A stretch of DNA of 22,612 nt from Hypsibius dujardini (Eukaryota; Tardigrada; Eutardigrada; Parachela; Hypsibiidae): positions 1 through 22,612 of the forward strand of contig LRSR01014057.1 of assembly GCA_001579985.1 (NCBI GenBank). The letters run 5' to 3'. The notes beneath the pieces were generated by a model. The model worked only from the letters and a program-made list of their open reading frames with translations. It was not told the DNA's origin and did not search any database. Shown here piece by piece: positions 10,338-21,000 of the stretch (position 1 is the stretch's first letter; each line of letters starts with the position of its first letter). Made by a program: the position numbers and the translations under genes.

Positions 10338-10762
10338 ATGATTCGTATGCTGATACTTTCTTGCAGTTTTCATTTACTGTTCCTTGCGTCACACTCCACT
10401 GCAGGCAAATGAACTTAGTTTATTTTTGCAACTTAGTTTGCTGATTCAACTGCCAACTTTTCTTAGACGATGTTCCCGTTGAATGGGATTGGCACACCAA
10501 GGGAGCGATATCACCGATAACAAACCAAGGCCAGGAAGAAACCGCGTTCGGAATGAACGTGGCGGAGGCCGTTAAGGGCTTTAACTTCATCCGAACTGGA
10601 ATATTTGTGAACGTGTCTGTCGCTCAACTAATTGACTGCTGCAATATCAATGCGATAACTCCTCCGCCGTACTCTGAGATTTTCAACTGCGTCGCTCGGT
10701 ATGGGGGGATGTGCAGTGCCACGGACTGTGGTTTCCTCCCCGAGGCGGTGCAACGCAGATAA
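10338..10762 (+). CDS. Secreted, truncated papain-family (C1A) domain without the catalytic cysteine
   Basis: Two exons, 10338-10404 and 10467-10762, give 120 residues. The intron is phase 1 and appears to be of the GC-AG class (donor AG/GCAAAT, acceptor TTCTTAG). Exon 1 is a signal peptide (MIRMLILS, a hydrophobic core, then SHSTA). Exon 2 begins at the mature N-terminus of a C1A peptidase: VPVEWDWHTKGAISPITNQG matches the usual xxWDWRxKGAVTPVKNQG. Active enzymes then read QCGSCWAFS; here it is QEETAFG, two residues shorter and lacking the nucleophile Cys. The later VSVAQLIDCC matches LSEQxLVDCC, and a GGMC block follows. The protein ends there, without propeptide or catalytic His/Asn. No downstream exon with the His region was found. 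It is either a pseudogene fragment or a secreted non-enzymatic C1A-like protein. Confidence 0.6.
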
Positions 10763-11542
10763 ATGCTCGGTTATAGCTAAGGTATCTCATCGTTTATACC
10801 TATGCTCCTGAAAGTTTTAGTTTTGCAAACTTCAATCAAAGTTAGTTAATTGTTGTTTTTTTCAGTTTTTTTTTTCATTTGAATTATAGTAACGAAAGTA
10901 TTATTCAAGCTAACTAGGAAGTTAAAGCTAACAAATTAATTAGTAAAGATTACAGTGTTCAGATTTAGTCTAGTTTACCATCCCTAATCCGCCAACCCCA
11001 AGGTGTGATGGGGTTAAGAAAAAAGAGGTTTTTTCCATGAAAAAGATTGTGTCCACCTTTGGCGTAAAGATTGCGGGCATAGCTATTGTCAAATGGGTTG
11101 TAAGAGCAGCTCTCATCTAAAGCATTTATTATAAAGACTCGATAATATTAATTAATAATGAAACATAATATTTATAACCTAATACAAGATTTCAAATTAA
11201 TTAATAAAAAAATTGCTTTTAATTATTTATTTATCTCTAATCGCAAAGTATTTGAATCCGATTACTTACACTTGTGATGCCATGGATAATTTCTGTTTTT
11301 CAATTATGATAAATAAAGGATAGGTACGCAAATTTTACTTTTAAAAATGAAGTTACTAATAGTCCCACTCTTTTCCCACCCTTTTAATTTTTTTAATTGA
11401 CATACAATAAAAAATTACTTTCAAGATGTTACCGGAATAATTATTCATAAGATATATTACTGATTGATGCAATGATTGAAATCCAAGAGCCAAACAAATT
11501 TCCAATAGTTTATTAGTACTCTGACTGTAGTATCGAGGAAAA
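10763..11542. other. AT-rich spacer, nothing supported
   Basis: There is no protein-like frame, repeat array or RNA gene that I can recognise. I looked here for the missing histidine half of the papain-like gene in all three + frames and did not find it. Confidence 0.5.
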
Positions 11543-12158
11543 ATGAGTGGAAGTGGCAGCTCTGTCGCAGATGACGGAAACCGTTCAAATGACAATGAAG
11601 CTATTTCCGACTTGGAACAGACAGGCTCCCCAGAAGCGGAACAGACAGGCTCCCAAGAAGCGGAACAGTTTAATAACCAAAGATATCGGCAGCGAAAGAT
11701 CTCAAGAACCGGTATGCTTCATATGCTGATTGGGAAACTGACTTTCTGCCATATCAGAAGGAGTCATTCCAGAATTTTATAGTGGACGACTCACAGCGAC
11801 TCAGTACAGACCACAAACTATTCGAGACTCTGTATAACAAGAAGGTCGTGTATCACTGCGTCTTCCACGCCGGCTATAAAGCGAAGGGAACAGGTGAGAG
11901 AATTTTCACTCATACGAGACATTCCGGGAAATCGTCTACGGTGGCTGCCCTGATAAGACACTCTTTGATAAGGCGCAACCTCAACGGGACTGGTTTTCGA
12001 CCACGATTCAGACCGGAGAGTTCTCGGTTCGTCAAAAACGCAAAGTTCGGAAGCCAGATAACGAGTGGACCATCATCAAAGCGGATTTTCTGATCGATGC
12101 TAATGAGAACGCCATAATTAGAAATAATCTTGTAACCGCTAAAACAATCCTTATTTAG
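11543..12158 (+). pseudogene. Frameshifted relic resembling the N-terminal region of MULE/ZSWIM-type transposase-derived proteins
   Basis: An ATG at 11543 (context AAAATGAG) opens an acidic Ser/Glu-rich leader with a duplicated 24-bp unit (EQTGSPEA / EQTGSQEA). Near 11700 the sensible reading moves to another frame: KNRYASYADWETDFLPYQ, KESFQNFIVDDSQRL, then YNKKVVYHCVFHAGYKAKGTG split over the interval to about 11895. At about 11896-11900 it shifts again, in the same direction, across a GAGA dinucleotide slip, to REIVYGGCPDK, RDWFSTTIQTGEF and a stop at 12156. The pattern (W..F...Y.KE.F, then Y.CVFH..YKAKGTG, then GCP) resembles the small N-terminal fold of ZSWIM/FAR1/MULE transposase-type proteins, but that family call is tentative. 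Two frameshifts and no catalytic core argue for a dead copy. Neither junction has a convincing intron. Confidence 0.4.
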
Positions 12159-12873
12159 TTTTGTGGTGTTCGATTTTATCTGTAACAAATCAAGAACGGC
12201 CATCCGTTCCATTATTCGACTTTATTCAAATTAAAAAACGAAAAGGGTGAGACTATGGTGAAAGGGTGAGACTATAGTGAAAGGGTGGGACTATGGTGAA
12301 AGGGTGAGACTATAATGAAAGGGTGCGATTATAGTGAAAGGGTGGGACTATAATGAAAGGGTGGGACTATAGTGAAAGGGTGGGACTATGGTGAAAGGGT
12401 GGGACTATAGTGAAAGGGTGAGACTATGGTGCAAGGGTGGGACTATGGTGGTACCCAATAAAAAAACAAATAATAAATCAATCTTACACCGGAACCGTAC
12501 AATTTATTACTATGTACTATTTTCGGATGGTTCTAACGTTCTCCGGATGGGTTCTCAAAATGGTTCGACGACCACGCGAGTCCGGATCATTTTCCGGTTC
12601 GTGCACGAGTGTTGGTCATGTTTGGAGGGAATCTAATCTCCTCAACGAGAGACAATAAGCGCTTCCGTTCTCCTTATCTGCTCCAAGTATTTCTAAGGCT
12701 CGCCTATCTCTCCTGGCTCGCTGGCGTCACAATCGACCTTTCTCACAAAGCGAGATAACTAGTGCAACCGAGGCCTCGTTAACAATTTTCCATTGTACTT
12801 TTCTTTCGATAAACCTTCACTTTCAGTTGATATTTAATAAAGTTTCACTCTTTCGTTCGTTCGTTCGCCGAAA
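12159..12873. other. Spacer and 5' flank of the secreted-protein gene
   Basis: Apart from the 19-bp array (listed separately) I see no gene. A short TTCG repeat (about 12853-12867) sits immediately before the ATG at 12874 and is probably 5' UTR. No confident TATA box was found. Confidence 0.4.
12241..12450. repeat. 19-bp tandem repeat, about 11 copies
   Basis: Unit GAAAGGGTGGGACTATAGT with A/G variants at two sites (GTGAGAC or GTGGGAC; ATAG, ATGG or ATAA). The array ends about 420 bp before the next ATG. One frame across it is open, but the unit is not a multiple of three and the resulting peptide is not protein-like. Confidence 0.9.
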
Positions 12874-14648
12874 ATGAAGGTGACTTTAAGTATCGTAGCC
12901 ATTTTGGCGTTCGCTTGCCGAGCCGTTCACGCCGATGAAGGGGTCTTTGAGTGTCAGGCCGTGGGAGGTTCCAACAGTAATTTAGAGTGCCACAAGGACG
13001 GCAAGGCTACGGTTATCGTCCACCACCTCCCCACCATCGATCGCGTAGAATATCAGCTGGGCAGTCTCGTTAACGGCGTATTTATTCCATCCAACAAGGA
13101 CAAGTGTCGGTGTGTGGTCCCGGCTCCTGATGATTCGCCATGCTCCGCCAACTGGAAACGCAAAGAGGTTATCATTCCCACCAGCGTTGAAGGAGGTACC
13201 GGTAAGAATTTATTCGTGTTCTTGCTGATTAGTCAGTTTGAAACTAAATAATTATGTATTAATTATGTTTTATGTATATATTAATTAATTTAACAGCAAA
13301 CAAAGCTAATCCTCTAAAAAATTGACATAGAACTAAAATAGATTTTGAGCCTGAATTTGAGTGCACGCACCTAAAAACTATAAAGTAAAAATTAAAAAAT
13401 TAAAAAATTAAAAATTAAAAAATTAACTGACAAAAGTTTAGATCTATTTGCTGATGTTTGAAAACATGTAGTAGCTGAAACACTATACTAATCCCGATTC
13501 ACTAACTGGCATCTTAGAGTCAGTGGCGAGTATTTTTTTAATTGAAATTAAATAACATTTTTGCTTTTCACTAAAACAGCTTTCGACGATAGCTTTTTGG
13601 CGAAAAAAAATTCTTTAAATACCTTTGTTGTAACTGAAAAATCATATGCTGTAAGCAGGTGTCAATTTTTGATTGAATGTACCTGTAAATAAAGTGTCAC
13701 TTGATACCATGTAGGTGGTCAGCTGATTCCAATTGTCGTGGAAGAAGACCCGGTGCCCAACTTGAGTCTCGACATTTACCAACGCCGTCGTCGTGCCGCG
13801 GAGGATAAGGATGAGGAACGTGTGAGCAGCTTCACCTTCGAGCACGACGCAGACTGCAGCGGCCAAGTGGACGTCCAGCAGGACAAACACGGAAGCTACA
13901 TCCAAACCGTCTATGTCCAAATTAGGGAGCTCTATGCCACGAACAACTCCCAGCTGCTGTCCGTTTTGGACAGTCCAATCCTCAGCCTCAAATGCATCAA
14001 CCATGTCGTCCAGCCTAAGCCTAAGGATGTCATTCCCCCGCCTGTGGAGAACAAGAACGTCGTCGTTTGTAAAACTGCCACATTTAATGTGTAAGTTCAC
14101 ATCTTATTTGTTTTGCTAGAACTGATATTCACCAAAATAATAACAAAGTAATAAGTAGAGTAGAGCACCCTTTATAGCTTTGAACAGTGTGGGCAATAGT
14201 TAAAGTCTATATTTTGCAGCGTGGCCATCAGTGAGCACGTTAACCAAGTGCCGGAAAGGATCCGTGTCACCATCACACGCGATCTCGCCTTAGTGGAGGA
14301 TACACAGCAGACCTGGGTCGTCAAAAGCTTAAACTACAGCTCCGACCCTGTCATCTCCGACAAGTAAGCCTATTTTTCAATACAATTTTCTCAATTGAGA
14401 AATTCATCAAAATTAGAAGGTGAGAAGTATTGACCATTTTTTTGCAATGCAGCCTGCCAAGATTGCCGTTAGCTGCGGTTATCGGCGCGAACGTGATGAA
14501 GTCAACCCCGAACGACGATTCATTTGAAGTTGTGACGGACTACGTGGTCCTACAGAATGCCAGCTCCCTGCCGATTCAGGCGAACGTCGGGTTCCGGGCC
14601 GCCAAAGGCGTTCTCGAGTCTGATAGCATTCAAATTTGTGATAAATAG
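12874..14648 (+). CDS. Secreted 347-residue protein of unknown family
   Basis: Exons 12874-13201, 13715-14090, 14220-14363 and 14453-14648 join in frame through GT-AG introns of phase 1, 2 and 2. Residues 1-20 are a clear signal peptide (MKVTLSIVAILAFACRA, then VHA, cleaved before DEGVF). Cysteines concentrate in the first 100 residues of the mature part (FECQ, LECHK, KCRCVVPAPDDSPCSANW), then a glycine patch (EGGTGGGQ), a basic cluster YQRRRRAAED that could be a furin-type cleavage site, an Asp/Glu-rich stretch with DADCSG, and a largely beta-type C-terminal half (RIRVTITRDLALVED, FEVVTDYVVLQNASSLP) ending IQICDK. N-glycosylation motifs occur at NNS, NYS and NAS. There is no transmembrane segment after the signal. 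I do not recognise a known domain. The start has a good context (GAAAATGA). Confidence 0.8.
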
Positions 14649-15559
14649 ATGAGATGACCACTTTTTTATTCATTCGGTCATGCGCAGAAAAACAGTCTGC
14701 TTTACCCCGTGGAAAAAAAAGAGATAAATTCTGGCCAAATTTAGTTTTGATGGAAAGTTTGCTAACGGCAAAAAATTACGAGACTGCTCTATCAAAGTTG
14801 GCATGTTTGGATGTTAATTCGCAAGCAAACAACAAATCACATCGAATTTTACGCGCACGTTACCTTTTGAGTGGACCAACTTATATACAATACAAGCATA
14901 TGCCATATATAACTTATATACAATACAAGCTTGCCACACAAGCATATTTCTCTTACTTGTGAGATATATCAGTATAATCTCGCTTTATACATTTCTTTGA
15001 TGCACAAGGAAAGTGAAAGCAGAAATCGTAATTGTTCTCCTCCTTGTGTTCATTATATATACTAACACTTACAGGGAACCAATTTCCATAAGATACATCG
15101 AGCCTTTTCCTAGCTGGAATTACATGCTGAGGCTAATAGGCAAGCAGCGTGGGTTTTGGCGTTACCGTTCGTAGTACTGAGGATGAAGAAGAATAGCACT
15201 AGAGTGATACCTGCACTAGATGTTTATTTTGACAAACGAGAAGTAAACGGGCAATTCCATTACACATTACGTTTTAGGATTTGGCGAACCAATTCCAGCC
15301 AGCCGGAGCCGGCGTCCAACATCAAGCCGGCAGCGATAGCGCCCTCACCGGCATCCTCTTTTTCCGCCTCCGTGACGACGTGTTCAATGGGAAACTGGAC
15401 GAATTCAGCGGTCGCCTCTTCGGCCTGACTCCGGCTCCTTCGGCGACGGTGTCCACCTCCTGGAGAACGTCAAAAACGCATCAGACCGTGCATCATCCGC
15501 TGCCGTGTCGATAATTTCCGCCGCCTCATCAACATTAACAACAGCCACAGCAGCAGCAG
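14649..15559. other. Gene-poor stretch with a possible decayed coding segment
   Basis: Up to about 15270 I see only AT-rich DNA with a short hydrophobic open frame (about 15019-15174) that has no start or partner exons I can support. The segment from about 15275 looks coding-like and is listed separately. Confidence 0.4.
15275..15550 (+). pseudogene. Possible frameshifted coding relic
   Basis: After an acceptor-like TTTTAG at 15270-15275 the composition turns GC-rich and protein-like. One frame reads QPAGAGVQHQAGSDS, then GILFFRLRDDVFNGKLDEFS and GRLFG to about 15430. A second frame continues SGSFGDGVHLLENVKNASD and RASSAAVSIISAASS until a 22-bp minisatellite begins at 15560. Codon-like periodicity on both sides of one frame change suggests an exon with a small indel. 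No family is recognised and no start or stop is assigned. Confidence 0.25.
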
Positions 15560-15757
15560 CCACTCCGGCCACTCGCTCCGCCCACTCTGGCCACTCGCTT
15601 CGGCCACTCCGGCCACTCGCTCCGCCCACTCTGGCCACTCGCTTCGGCCACTCCAGCCACTCGCTCCGCCCACTCTGGCCACTCGCTTCGGCCACTCCGG
15701 CCACTCGCTCTGGCCACTCTGGCCACTCACTACGGCCACTCCGGCCACTCGCTCCAG
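15560..15757. repeat. 22-bp GC-rich minisatellite, nine copies in a 44-bp higher-order pattern
   Basis: Two alternating variants, CCACTCCGGCCACTCGCTCC(GC) and CCACTCTGGCCACTCGCTTC(GG), give a 44-bp dimer. Because 22 is not a multiple of three, all frames stay open and yield HSGHSLRPLRP-type peptides on + and EWPEWAERVAGV-type peptides on -, which are artefacts. The array directly abuts the coding-like relic upstream. Confidence 0.9.
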
Positions 15758-16407
15758 CCTCCTCGCTCGTGCAAAAAAAGGCACGGATATCTGATACAAC
15801 TATTCAGGCCGAATGGGCCGGGTATTGGGCCGGATACAACTCGCCTTTTTTCAATGGTTTTGCATGCTTTTTGTCTGTGATTTTACACCACAAAACTTTA
15901 ACAAGCTTAAACATGGTGGGCGTATGAAACACTCCCATCACAAAACGGATATCTGATGCAACTTTCGAAGGTTTAATCTTGTATCCAGAAACGAGGTGGA
16001 AGGTACCTTTTTGTTCTCACTGTCATTCAGTTTTTTTCAGTCAGTCCTGCTCTCTGATCGGATCGACTCAGAATGGACTGGGTGGAGAATGTATGAATGA
16101 AGGCGAAATTTGAATATTTTCTGGGCAATATTTGAGTGGAAAATCGGAAATATTACCGCCATGAGTAAAATATTCTACTTTGTGGCTCGTCTCGATCGGG
16201 CGGACTATCGAAGGATACGGAAATGTCCAAACTGCATCTTAGTTTTCGTTCTCGTCTTCGACGACCATTTCACATGTAGTCTCGATTGGGTAAAGGGGAA
16301 AACGAAATGGATTATTCACTGACTCATTAGGTCCTTTAAAGGAACGTGTTGAAACGCCAAGTTCGAAAAAAGAAGTGTTATAAATATACGATCGTAACAT
16401 GCGATTA
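15758..16407. other. Spacer without a supported gene
   Basis: An 18-bp direct repeat (CGGATATCTGAT[A/G]CAACT) occurs at about 15783 and 15946. Nothing else is recognised. Confidence 0.4.
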
Positions 16408-16838
16408 CAGTCGTCCCCACATTGTTCTCTGGTTGCACAAAAATCAGTTGCGCGCATGCGCCGTCTGTTGTGGCAGGCTGGCTGGGTCAATAAAAGAAAC
16501 ACTGGCTAGACAGGCTTAATTTATGTCGCCCATGGCAAACCAAATCGTGCAAAAGATAACGATCCTAATTTATTTGGGACAAGTCCCTGTCAAGTCGCAC
16601 GTGCAGTAATGTTATGTGAGCCTATGGGACTTGTCTCAAATTCACCGAACAGCTGTTTCTACCGCTCTCTGAAAGTTCACTGCCCCCTGTCCTCTTTGAT
16701 TATTTATAGTGTCGGACGTTTTTGATTGGTTAGTGGGTGTGGTGTGTGGTGACCGGGAGTGTGCATTTGGGGGCGGAGTTTGACTTAATTTCTATGCAGT
16801 AAAAAGCACGTGACCGGAGAACAATGTGGGGACGACTG
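16408..16838. mobile_element. 431-bp non-autonomous DNA transposon (MITE) with terminal inverted repeats
   Basis: The left end starts CAGTCGTCCCCACATTGTTC and continues TCTGG; the right end is the inverse (CCGGAGAACAATGTGG, then GGACGACTG), 25 bp with one mismatch. An internal hairpin pairs TTTGGGACAAGTCCC (16573-16587) with GGGACTTGTCTCAAA (16626-16640). There is no coding capacity. The CAGT terminus suits Tc1/mariner or pogo-like elements, but an intact TA target duplication is not visible (left flank TTA, right flank TGGTA), so the superfamily is not settled. Confidence 0.75.
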
Positions 16839-18014
16839 TGGTATATTTTGTTCCGAACTTAGATTACGGTTCCTTTAGATAATTTCCAAAAGCGTACAGA
16901 ACGATTAGTCAACTAATTAGTTTTATTGTTAAGCAAAACTTAATTACTCGATCTTTTAGTTAACCGGGTAGAAACTTACTTTTTGGAAAGCGATTTTTGT
17001 TAATTTTCAAACCTTCAGTCTTTGGTAACCGGCCAAGATCTGTTATTTTGGAACGTCCTTTCTTTGAGGCAGCTTTACAATACTTGATATTAAAAAATTT
17101 ATGAATAAATGTATTTTAATATTTAAATGTTTAGACAGGAGAGTGACGAAAATGTCCTTGAATAAAAAATTCGCCTAAAATTTCGAAAAAAAAAAAAAAT
17201 ATTTAATTTAAAACAGTAGGAACGCATCTTGATCATCGTTGGTGAAAATTTCAAAAGGATTGAAAAGCTCAAGGCTTTTTTGTGCACTAAACTAAGTGAC
17301 GAAATTTCAGAGAGCTCTCTGACGATTTTACCTTTGACGAGCCTTTCATGAATCTCGCTCTTTTCTGAAACGCTTTATCGAGTACCCGAATGCATTTTAT
17401 CCTTGTAAACTGTTGTCGGAGAAAAGAGTTTGCTCAAGTTTGAGCAGTTACATCCTCACAGCGAAAGCTATGACGTGGTGACATTCTGTCTGAGCAAATA
17501 AAGATTTGAAGTTATTATGCCCTTTTAGGCGTTTCAAGTTTCGAAATGGGTGAAGTCAAAAAATTACAAACATGATCATTATTTATGAAAGCCCACATAA
17601 AAAGCTTCGAAACTTCTGTTTTCAAAAGCGCTTTGAACGTTTTCCAAAAACGCAAACAGGGAGACAATTACCAAGCCCCGCAAAATCGCGGATTAAAACT
17701 TGTGTTGCAAGAACATTTCCAGATTGGACTAAGGTTACGATAAAGGAAGTTCTCTCTTATACTCTTGCACGATTAAAAAAATTGAGTACAGTAATTCGGG
17801 AGCCAATTAAATTTGCTACATTTTGGCGTCATCAGATTTTTGTAACGACTGACGCGCACGACCTCGGCAATTCTTAAATATTTTCCAAAAAGTATATTTC
17901 TACCCAGTAGTTGCTATAAACTAACTTGCTAATTTTGGTATTATCAAACTAGAATCCAAATCGCTTGAAAGTTTTTATTATTTCATATTTTGTATGAAAA
18001 GTTCGAATCTTATT
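16839..18014. other. Spacer and 3' end of the minus-strand BK channel gene
   Basis: I see no supported gene between the MITE and the BK stop codon. An open + frame at 17572-17877 has no start context, domain or partner exon. On the minus strand an AATAAA (17974-17979 in + coordinates) lies 36 bp beyond the BK stop and is a plausible polyadenylation signal. Confidence 0.5.
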
Positions 18015-21000
18015 TTAGTTCTTCTCGTTGAGATTAAACGACAGTTGTTTTTTGGGGCGTGAGGAGAGGCCAGTATTGCCCACAGCCCGCGTGACAGGAT
18101 CGAGCGGTGATTGCGCTTTCTTCCTAGAATTCTTCTTTCCATTGTCGTCGTCTAGCAGATCAAAAAGTTCTTTTTCTCTTTGCTTTCCCCGTGGAGCGGA
18201 CGGCCCACGGAAGTCCTCTTCAGTGGCGGAAGCTTCGTCAACCACACTACGGCTCGACTGCCCCGGTCGATCCAGGCAAAACACCAGGTCCGATGGGTGG
18301 AGCATGAAATCGGGTGGCGGTTTGGTGATGACCACTCGCTTATACGGGAGCGCGGAGTTGTCATAGTAACTGAGCTTGCGAAATAGCCCCAGACAGAGGC
18401 GATTGTGCCGCAGCGATTCGAGGAACATCTCACCGAAAGTCGAAGACTAAATTTAAAAGCAAATGTAATAAATTATCCAACGGCAAGAGAACACAAAAGG
18501 GAAATATTGTACAGAGAAAATCTTTAATAGATATCAAGCGCGTATACAGAAGCTTGAGCCAGCCAAGTTGGGACAATTCGGTAAAACCAATTTATTGAGC
18601 TTTTGTAACACTGAAAAATTTATATAGATGTTCTATCTGTAAGCCGTGGTTTTCGCCCACCAAAAGGTTTTCGCCCACCATACGCACTCATTTTTTCCAA
18701 GTTTTTTAAGAGTTCGAACACACAAACCGAAGTGTCCCAATTTGACTGACTTATGCTTCTGTATTCTCACCTTAAATTCTTCTAGTAGACCGGATGTCAG
18801 TGGGTATTGAGAGACAATGACTTGATCCACAGTGTTCGGATTGCTTTTTGAAACATTTCTCCCACCCATTAAACCTAAAGCAATATTAGGGGGAACATTA
18901 TTGCAATCCTAGCTGAATGTAAGAACATGGAACAAGAAATGTCTGCTCTCTTTCCAGGCATCCATTTTCAATGATAATTTTAGGCACTAGCATTTTCAGT
19001 ATTGTGGGACTTTGCCTGTGATTTGAAATAAGCATCTTTTTATTATACCTCATTTCGAATTCAATTTTAAATTGATTGGTATTAATCGAATATTTTTCAA
19101 AAATGAGGAGGCGGAGCTAAGTCTGATTCTCGAGGAGACCTAGCAATATGAGTGTCATTCTCCCTAATTTCGTCATCTCAAAAAATGTTTGATTAATCGA
19201 TTCCGAATTGAATTTCGGATGAGATTGGCTCACGAAAAGTTGATCTCACTTTATAAGCACAAACTCCCGTTGTGTGAGCAGGGCTAGTGGCTGGAATTAA
19301 GACTGAGAAATTCGATGGCTGAAATGATTGAGCCAAATTCCTTGTTCCTTGTTAAAAAAAATCAGCTTGTCTTCATTAAGGGTACCTGCTCCCTCGGCGA
19401 GGCTCTTCTCCAGTTCCAGCGAGGTCCCCCCGAAAATGATCGTCCGCAGGACGTTGACCACATTAGGGTTGAAAAAGCCAGTGACGCACAGGCAGTCAGA
19501 GAGGCTGCCTGAAAAGGCGCGTCCTCCGGCGAACGCCTCCGACGTGCAGAGATCCACCTGTGCTGTGTCGTCATCGTCGAGATCGAGGTAGCGGACGTTC
19601 AAGTCATGAACTGAATAGCAAACAAATAACCCTTACCGAGTAGAAGTTTTAACCAAAACAAGCTAGTGTCTGTGTCAAGAAGAGAAGACATTCTATACAG
19701 GCACAGGCACTTACTAATGTCTGTGGCACTTACTAATGTCTGTGGCACTTACTAATGTCTGTGGCACTTACTAATGTCTGTGGCACTTACTAATGTCTGT
19801 GACACTTACTAATGTCTGTGGCACTTACTAATGTCTGTGGCACTTACTAAGGTCAGTTAACAAGGGAAGGTCGTGACCGTTCTTCCGACGCTGGTCGCAT
19901 TTATACGTGTCACTGGGGCTCTGGTAAACGACGTCCGTGTAATCTTCTCCACCTTCCGTTTTCTTTTCTGCAGCGCGCAAATATGAAATGAGTATTTATA
20001 ATAAGAGGAAAAGTTAAAAAAATAAAGCTCGTTAAAAAATTGTGTATGGGAATTTACGCAACTGCTGTCGGCAGGTTTGGGTGCCTTGTTGTGGTGATCC
20101 TTCAAGTGGGCGATGTCTCGCATATTGACCGTGGCGAGGATGACCTTTTATAGTGTAAACGCAAACGCTTAACCAAAAGTCATTATGGCAAAATTGAAAT
20201 TAATTGACGAATTAGTTTTTTTGGGCAATTGAAAATTTGCCACTAAGAATTTCTACATTAATATATTTCAATATTACAACCAAACATTTAATCGGGTTTC
20301 AAGCGAAATTATTTCACAAAATTTCTGCTAATTTTTTAATAAACCTAAAATTGGTATTTCAAGTTTTTGGTTGACTAAAAAGCTTAAAGCCACGAAAGGT
20401 TTTTAATTTAGTTTTAGTTTTATTTTAGTTTTAGTTTTTCAGTTTATTTTAGTTTTTCCGTTCCTAATTACGGGTAGCTAATCTTCATATCCTCACCGAT
20501 TTGTCCATCAACGCGTAATGCATATCTTTGATCTTTTGGTTCTCCCTCGGACTTGGAACACCTAAGATTACGCACATCCTACAGGCACTCAAGTTAATTG
20601 CTCGCAAATCGGCTCGATTGAGCGGGTCGCCCTGAAAAAAAAATGATATTTAAATATTTATTATATAAAATTAGATATATGATATATATATACTGTATAT
20701 TTTATATTACATATATAAACTACATATTATATATATTTATTATATGTTATTTATTATATATATTTATTTTTATATTTTATATATTATATATATTTATTTT
20801 TTATATTTTATATATTGTGCATTATTGTATATTATATATTGTACTGTATATTATATATATTTAGATATATCTACTATTTTATAATATAATTTTGGAATAG
20901 TACCTTGACGATAGACAGTGCGGGTAAGTTCATGAAGAACTCCCACTCCTTTTCCATGAAGATGTGGTCGCTGCCAGAATATTATCCGTGAGGGTACCCA

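Noticed and set aside
11712-11757. Possible 46-bp GT-AG intron in the transposase-like relic
   Set aside because: Splicing it removes the best conserved motif (YADWETDFLPYQ) and puts the downstream part in a frame that soon stops.
15405-15799. Long frames on both strands with SGHSLRPLRP and EWPEWAERVAGV repeats
   Set aside because: The 22-bp minisatellite is not a multiple of three, so it opens all frames.
17572-17877. 101-residue + frame
   Set aside because: It matches no family, has no splice partner and lies in ordinary AT-leaning DNA downstream of the BK gene; I could not separate it from chance.
20643-20864. Ile/Tyr-rich + frame
   Set aside because: It is low-complexity A/T sequence inside a BK intron.
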